Below, in pieces: positions 59,693 to 64,000 of a stretch of 64,000 bases of DNA. Position 1 is the first letter of the stretch. The number at the start of each line of letters is the position of its first letter. Location: positions 23,653,562 through 23,717,561 of the forward strand of contig NC_072458.1 in the NCBI RefSeq assembly GCF_027596085.1, given 5' to 3'. The notes under the pieces are model-generated. The model was not told the origin of the DNA, searched no databases, and saw only the letters and a list, made by a program, of their open reading frames with translations. The translations under genes and the position numbers were made by a program. The stretch comes from Anoplopoma fimbria (Eukaryota > Chordata > Actinopteri > Perciformes > Anoplopomatidae).

Positions 59693-62322
59693 TCAGATCT
59701 GCGTGCGCAGAAATCTTTTTTCGCAAACTGAGCAAGTGAAAGGTTTCTCTCCTGTGTGGATTATCATGTGTGTCTGTAAAGTACGGCTCTGTGCAAAAGT
59801 TTTCTTACACACTGTGCAGCTGAAAGGTTTCTCTCCTGTGTGAGTTCTCATGTGTCTCTGTAAGCATGTACTACCTTTCATCAGTTTTCCACAAACTGAA
59901 CACATGAATTTCTTTATTCTTGTATGAGATATCATGTGATTCTTCAGATCTCCACTTTCATTGAAACTTTTCTCACACAACGAGCAGCTGAAATGTCTCT
60001 CTTCTTTGTGAGTTATCACATGTGTCCGTAAACCAATTCTATATGTAAAGGATTTCTTACAAACTGAGCAGCTGTAAGGTTTCTCTCCTGTGTGGATTCT
60101 CCTGTGTATCTGTAAAATTCCATTTTGTGAAAAAGATTTATTACAGAATGAGCAGCTGAAAGGTTTCTCTCCTGTGTGAAGTCTCATGTGTTTCTTCAGA
60201 TTTCCATTTTCAGTGAAACCTCTACCACAAATTGAACAGCGGAAACGTTTCTCTGTTGAGTGAGTTGTCATGTGTCCCTCAAGCTGTCCACTTTCAGTGA
60301 AACCTTTACCACACACTGAGCAGCTGAAAGGTTTCTCTCCTGAGTGAGTTGTCAGGTGTCCCTCTAGCTCTCCATTTTCAGCGAAACCTTTACCACACAC
60401 TGAGCAAATGAAAGGTTTCTCTCCTGTGTGACGTTTCATGTGTTTCTTCAGATTTCCATTTTCAGCGAAACCTTTACCACACACTGAGCAGCTGAAAGGT
60501 GTCTCTCCTTTATGAATTCTCATGTGTGACTGTAAACCTTTACTAGACCTAAACGCGTCCATACAAACTGGGCAGCTGAAAGGAGTCTTTACTGTATGAG
60601 TTTTTGTGTGTAATTTCATAGCTCCCTTCTGTGCAAATGATTTACTGCAGACTGAGCAGCTAAAAGGTTTCTCTCCTGTGTGAGTTCTCATGTGTTTCTT
60701 CAGATTTCCATTTTCAGGGAAACCTTTACCACACACTGAGCAGCTGAAAGGTTTCTCCCCTGTGTGACATCTCATGTGTCTATTCAGTTTTCCACCATCA
60801 GTGAAACATTTACCACACTCTGAGCAGCTGAAACGTTTCTCTCCTCTGTGAGTTCTCATGTGTTTCTTCAGCTGTCCACTTTCAGTAAAACCTTTACCAC
60901 ACACTGAGCAACTTACAGGTGTCTCTCCTTTGTGAGTTATCATGTGTCTCTGTAAACCATTACTAGATTTATACGAGGCCATACAAACTGGGCAGCTGAA
61001 AGGTTTCTCTACTGTGTGAGTTCTCATGTGTGACTGTAAACCATCACTAAATTTAAACGAGTCCAAACAAACTGGGCAGATGAAAGGTGTCTCTCCTATG
61101 TGAGTTCTCATGTGTGTTTTCAAAGATCCCTTCTGTGCAAATGATTTACTGCAGACTGAGCAGTTGAAAGGTTTTTCTCCTGTATGAATTCTCATGTGTT
61201 TCTTCAAATTTCCACTATCAGTGAAACATTTAGCACACTCTGAGCAGCTGAAAGGTTTCTCTCCTGTGTGGCATCTCATGTGTCTACTCAGGTTTCCACC
61301 TTCAGTAAAACCTTTACCACAAACTGAGCAGCTGAAAGGTTTCTCAGCAGTACTACATCTCGAATCACTGAGAGAAACGTCATCATTTTTACAAGACTTT
61401 AAACCTGACTGAGGTTCTCTGGTCTCCTTCCAATCATCACTGTGTTCAGTTTCAGCTTCAGAAGAGTCTCCAGTCTTCTCTTCAGTATCTGGTTCTGGAC
61501 GTCTATCTGGATCTGGGTTCCTGGTTGGTTCTGGTCCTCCACAGTCCTCTCCCTCAGCTTCTGTTTCTATCTGTTCAGTTTGTCTTTGATGAAGCTGTGA
61601 GGATTGAGCTTCCTCTTCATCAGCATCTTCACTATTCACAGGGACAGGAGTGAATGAAAACTTGGCAGGTTTTTCTCCTGTGTGAGTTCTGTTGTGTTCC
61701 TTTAGGGTTCCTTTATCAATGAAACCTTTGCCACACTCTGAGCAGATGAAAGGTTTCTCTCCTGTGTGGATTATCATGTGTTTCTTCAGAGCTCCACGGG
61801 TGCCAAATGTTTTCTCACACTCAGAGCATCTAAACTCTTTCCCACCAGTCCCACATCTTGAATCACTGACAGGGACTTCATCATTTTTCAAAGAATTTAA
61901 ACCTGGCTGAGGTTCTCTGGTCTCCTTCCAATCCTCACTGTCATGAGTCTCAGGTTCAGAAGAGTCTCCAGTCTTCTCATCAGTATCTGGTTCTGGATGT
62001 CTATCTGGATCTGAGTTCCTGTCTGGTTCTGGTCCTCCACAGTCCTCTTCATCAGTTTCTGTTTCCATCTGTTCAGTTTGTCTTTGATGAAGCTGTGAGG
62101 ACTGAGCTTCCTCTTCATCTTCTTCTCTCTTCAGAGGAGTGAATGAGAACTTGGTATCAGACTCCTCCAGTCCTTGAAGCTGCTCTCCCTCCTGACTGGT
62201 CCAGAGTTCCTCCTGTTCCTCTTTAATGTGTGGGGGCTCTGGGTCCTCCTGGTCCAGACTGGAGCTCCATTCCTGCTGCTCAGGTAGGATCTCTTCTTTA
62301 ACCACCAACAGCTGCAGGACTT
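59693..62322 (-). CDS. ZNF-F finger exon: two acidic linkers and 21 C2H2 fingers
   Basis: It enters in phase 1 (TTTCCTGCAG|AA) with [11 protein letters not shown] and encodes about 875 residues. Order: acidic linker 1 (to about residue 170); two fingers of ZNF-C/D type ([24 protein letters not shown]); after TGEKP a jump at about 61,666 to AKFSFTPVPVNSEDADEEEA, a second acidic linker of about 100 residues; then 19 complete fingers of ZNF-E type. A final finger is cut off after CEKRFLRTQI by a one-base loss. The exon is thus a fusion of two paralogous exons in frame. Exon 1 is not in the window; any middle exon is also outside. Expected nuclear DNA-binding protein with two separated finger blocks. 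Confidence 0.93.
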
Positions 62323-63720
62323 CTGCAGGAAAAATAACACACACAGAGATGTTACAGAGAAATGTTCTCATGAAGCTAATTAACTAAAATATTCATTATC
62401 ATCATCTATATCCACTTAGCTAGTTCGTACTTTTGTACCTTGACTTGGGCATTTAGGTATGGATGGTTACGTCAAAGATGTTAGTGCATATTTAAGAGTA
62501 GGACCCCTTTGCTATGAGTGAAATTAATCACATAATTTGGTTCCATTTGTATCACGGTTTTGAATCATGGTTCCGATCAGCAGAAAAAATAGGAAAGCAA
62601 ACATAACATCACATGGGGCTCGGCAGGGTACAGCCCATACAAACTTCATGTAGCGGCAGCATTGTTGGCCCACGCTGCAATGTGAGATGGGCGGTAGGCA
62701 AGGACTGGATTTAGGTGTGCTAACCCCTGGCCTCACAGACTAGCTCTGGGGATGTGGAATCTCATCTGTCTGGCGGGGAAGGAACTGAACCAATGAAAAG
62801 CCCTTGTTCTGGAACCAAACTCCTGGAGAGGGGAGGGAGTCTGTCCTTTTCCGGAGTTGCCCAGGATGAGAGGCACCGGGAAAGTGGGGGGAAACTCAAG
62901 TGCCCACTCCCCTGCTTCCCTGGAGTTTTCCCCAGAGAACGAGAGGCTCGCATCCGTGTAAATGCAAGTCGCTGAGGGGAAGTCTCTGACTGTTGTTTGT
63001 GCCTATGCACGGAACAGCAGCTCAGAGTACCCGGCTTTCTAGGAGTCTCTGGATGGCGTTCTGGAAAGGGCGGCAACTGGGGACTCTATAGTTCTGCCAG
63101 GGGATTTCAACACTCATGTGGTTAAAAAGGAGAAACCTGGAGGGGGTTGATTGGGAGGAACGGCCTGCCTGATCTAAACCAAAGTGATGCTTTGATGTTG
63201 GACTTCTATGCTGTTCATGGATTGACCATAACAAACACCATGTTCTAGCACAGGGTGGTTCATTATTTTCCTTGGTACCAGAATACCCTAGGCCAAAGTT
63301 CTATGATCGACTTTTTGGTCATATCATCAGATATGCGGCCGTATGTATTGGACACTCGGATGAAGAGAGAAGGAGTCCGTCAAGCTGAAGAAGGAGGCCT
63401 TCCGGGCTTTAATGGCCTAGGGGTTTCTGGAAACAGTGGATGGTTACTGGTTGGCTAGAAGAGCTGCAGCTGAGGTGGTTGCAGAGGCAAAAACCCGGGT
63501 GTGAGTGGTGTATAGGGGTACCTCGTACAATGACTTTCCATTCGCCTTAAGGAAGTTCTGGCAAATCATGAGACGACCAAGAAAGGGAAAGCAGGGCTTT
63601 GGAACTGCAGACCTGGACTGGGGAAATTGTTGAGTGGTGGAAAGAACACTTTAAGGAACCAACACATCCTCCTTGGACTACTCAAACTACCTAAGCCTGC
63701 TGCACCTACGACACCTGCCC
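62323..63720 (+). mobile_element. LINE-empty site, then RTE-like LINE with broken endonuclease region
   Basis: About 62,410-62,440 is the unfilled L2 insertion site (AGTTCGTACTTTTGTACC). From about 62,620 the plus strand is a degraded RTE-like LINE: a 5' region (CCTGGAGAGGGGAGGGAGTC), then SLTVVCAY-like and VLPGDFNTHV-like words of an AP endonuclease, RPYVLDTRMKREGV, and a later Ala/Glu-rich linker. Many stops; inactive. Confidence 0.7.
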
Positions 63721-64000
63721 CAGATAAGTCGAAGCTAATGGATGTATGGATGAAATATAACTTTTAGAGATGCCCCGACCACATTTTAATGCAATGGAAA
63801 CCGATTGCAGATTAACCATATCGGTCAAAGCAGATTGTTTTTGTTGTTGTTTTGTTATACAAGGATACAAGTAATAAGGAATGTACAACAAAATGCAGAT
63901 GTAGTCCCGTTTTGCTACAAAACAGAAAAACATTTAAATGTGGAAGGTGGAGGATGATTTTAGGAGTCAGAGGAAAAAGGTTGCATATTTTACTGAATAT
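63721..64000. other. Right edge: ZNF-F intron backbone
   Basis: GTTTTGTTATACAAGGATA and TGTGGAAGGTGGAGGATGA match 19,700-19,830 in ZNF-B intron 1, so this is intron 1 of ZNF-F continuing off the window. No exon was seen. Confidence 0.6.

Larger units (their letters stand above)
55955..62911. repeat. Recent segmental duplication, right copy
   Basis: Nearly identical to 45,713-51,733, apart from a longer finger exon, a shorter TA array at 57.5 kb and small indels. Confidence 0.9.

Overview
The window is vertebrate nuclear DNA, most likely from a spiny-rayed (percomorph) teleost. The grounds are genes split by GT/AG introns, long CA/GT and TA microsatellites, L2-, L1- and RTE-like LINE fragments, Tc1-type elements of the fish kind, and a tandem family of C2H2 zinc-finger genes with an acidic N-terminal region common in spiny-rayed fishes. 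Every gene I can support is on the minus strand. There are no prokaryotic features.

Region 1 (about 0.8-11.9 kb) holds seven exons of an immunoglobulin-superfamily cell-surface gene resembling teleost CEACAM-like genes. In gene order these are a signal peptide, a cysteine-less V-like N domain, one Ig domain split over two exons, then three single-exon Ig domains, all joined in compatible phases. The 3' end (membrane anchor or tail) lies beyond coordinate 1. The introns contain a 33-bp minisatellite, CA/GT arrays, a Tc1-type MITE and other dispersed repeats.

Region 2 (about 13.4-64 kb) is a tandem array of six C2H2 zinc-finger genes, here called ZNF-A to ZNF-F. The basic gene has a 193-nt first exon (a 64-residue helical/coiled-coil module) and a large exon 2 (acidic linker plus a finger array). 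ZNF-A and ZNF-B have this two-exon form. ZNF-C, D and E carry an extra, in-frame chimeric middle exon (444, 444 and 447 nt). It consists of the start of an exon 2 (acidic linker) joined directly to a second copy of the exon-1 module. This is what a deletion between two neighbouring genes of the array would leave, so these three genes look like fused genes that were then amplified. ZNF-F has a different fusion inside its finger exon: acidic linker, two fingers, a second acidic linker, nineteen more fingers. Its exon 1 lies beyond the right edge.

The array grew by segmental duplication. About 45.7-51.7 kb and 56.0-62.9 kb are nearly identical (recent). About 24.4-33.7 kb and 36.0-46.3 kb are older copies of one unit. 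An L2-type LINE sits at the same place in five paralogous introns and is absent from two others, which gives an order of events and shows that ZNF-E is a mosaic. Relics of lost genes are scattered between them: a truncated exon 1, promoter blocks, and single decayed fingers. The LINE copy in the ZNF-D unit has itself received a broken endogenous retrovirus. An old Tc1 transposon interrupts intron 1 of ZNF-E.

Function: the zinc-finger proteins are expected to be nuclear DNA-binding proteins. No KRAB, SCAN or BTB domain is visible, so their effector mechanism is unknown. A promoter module upstream of most exon 1 copies carries CRE-, YY1- and ETS-like sites. All exon models come from reading the sequence; no transcript or database evidence was available.
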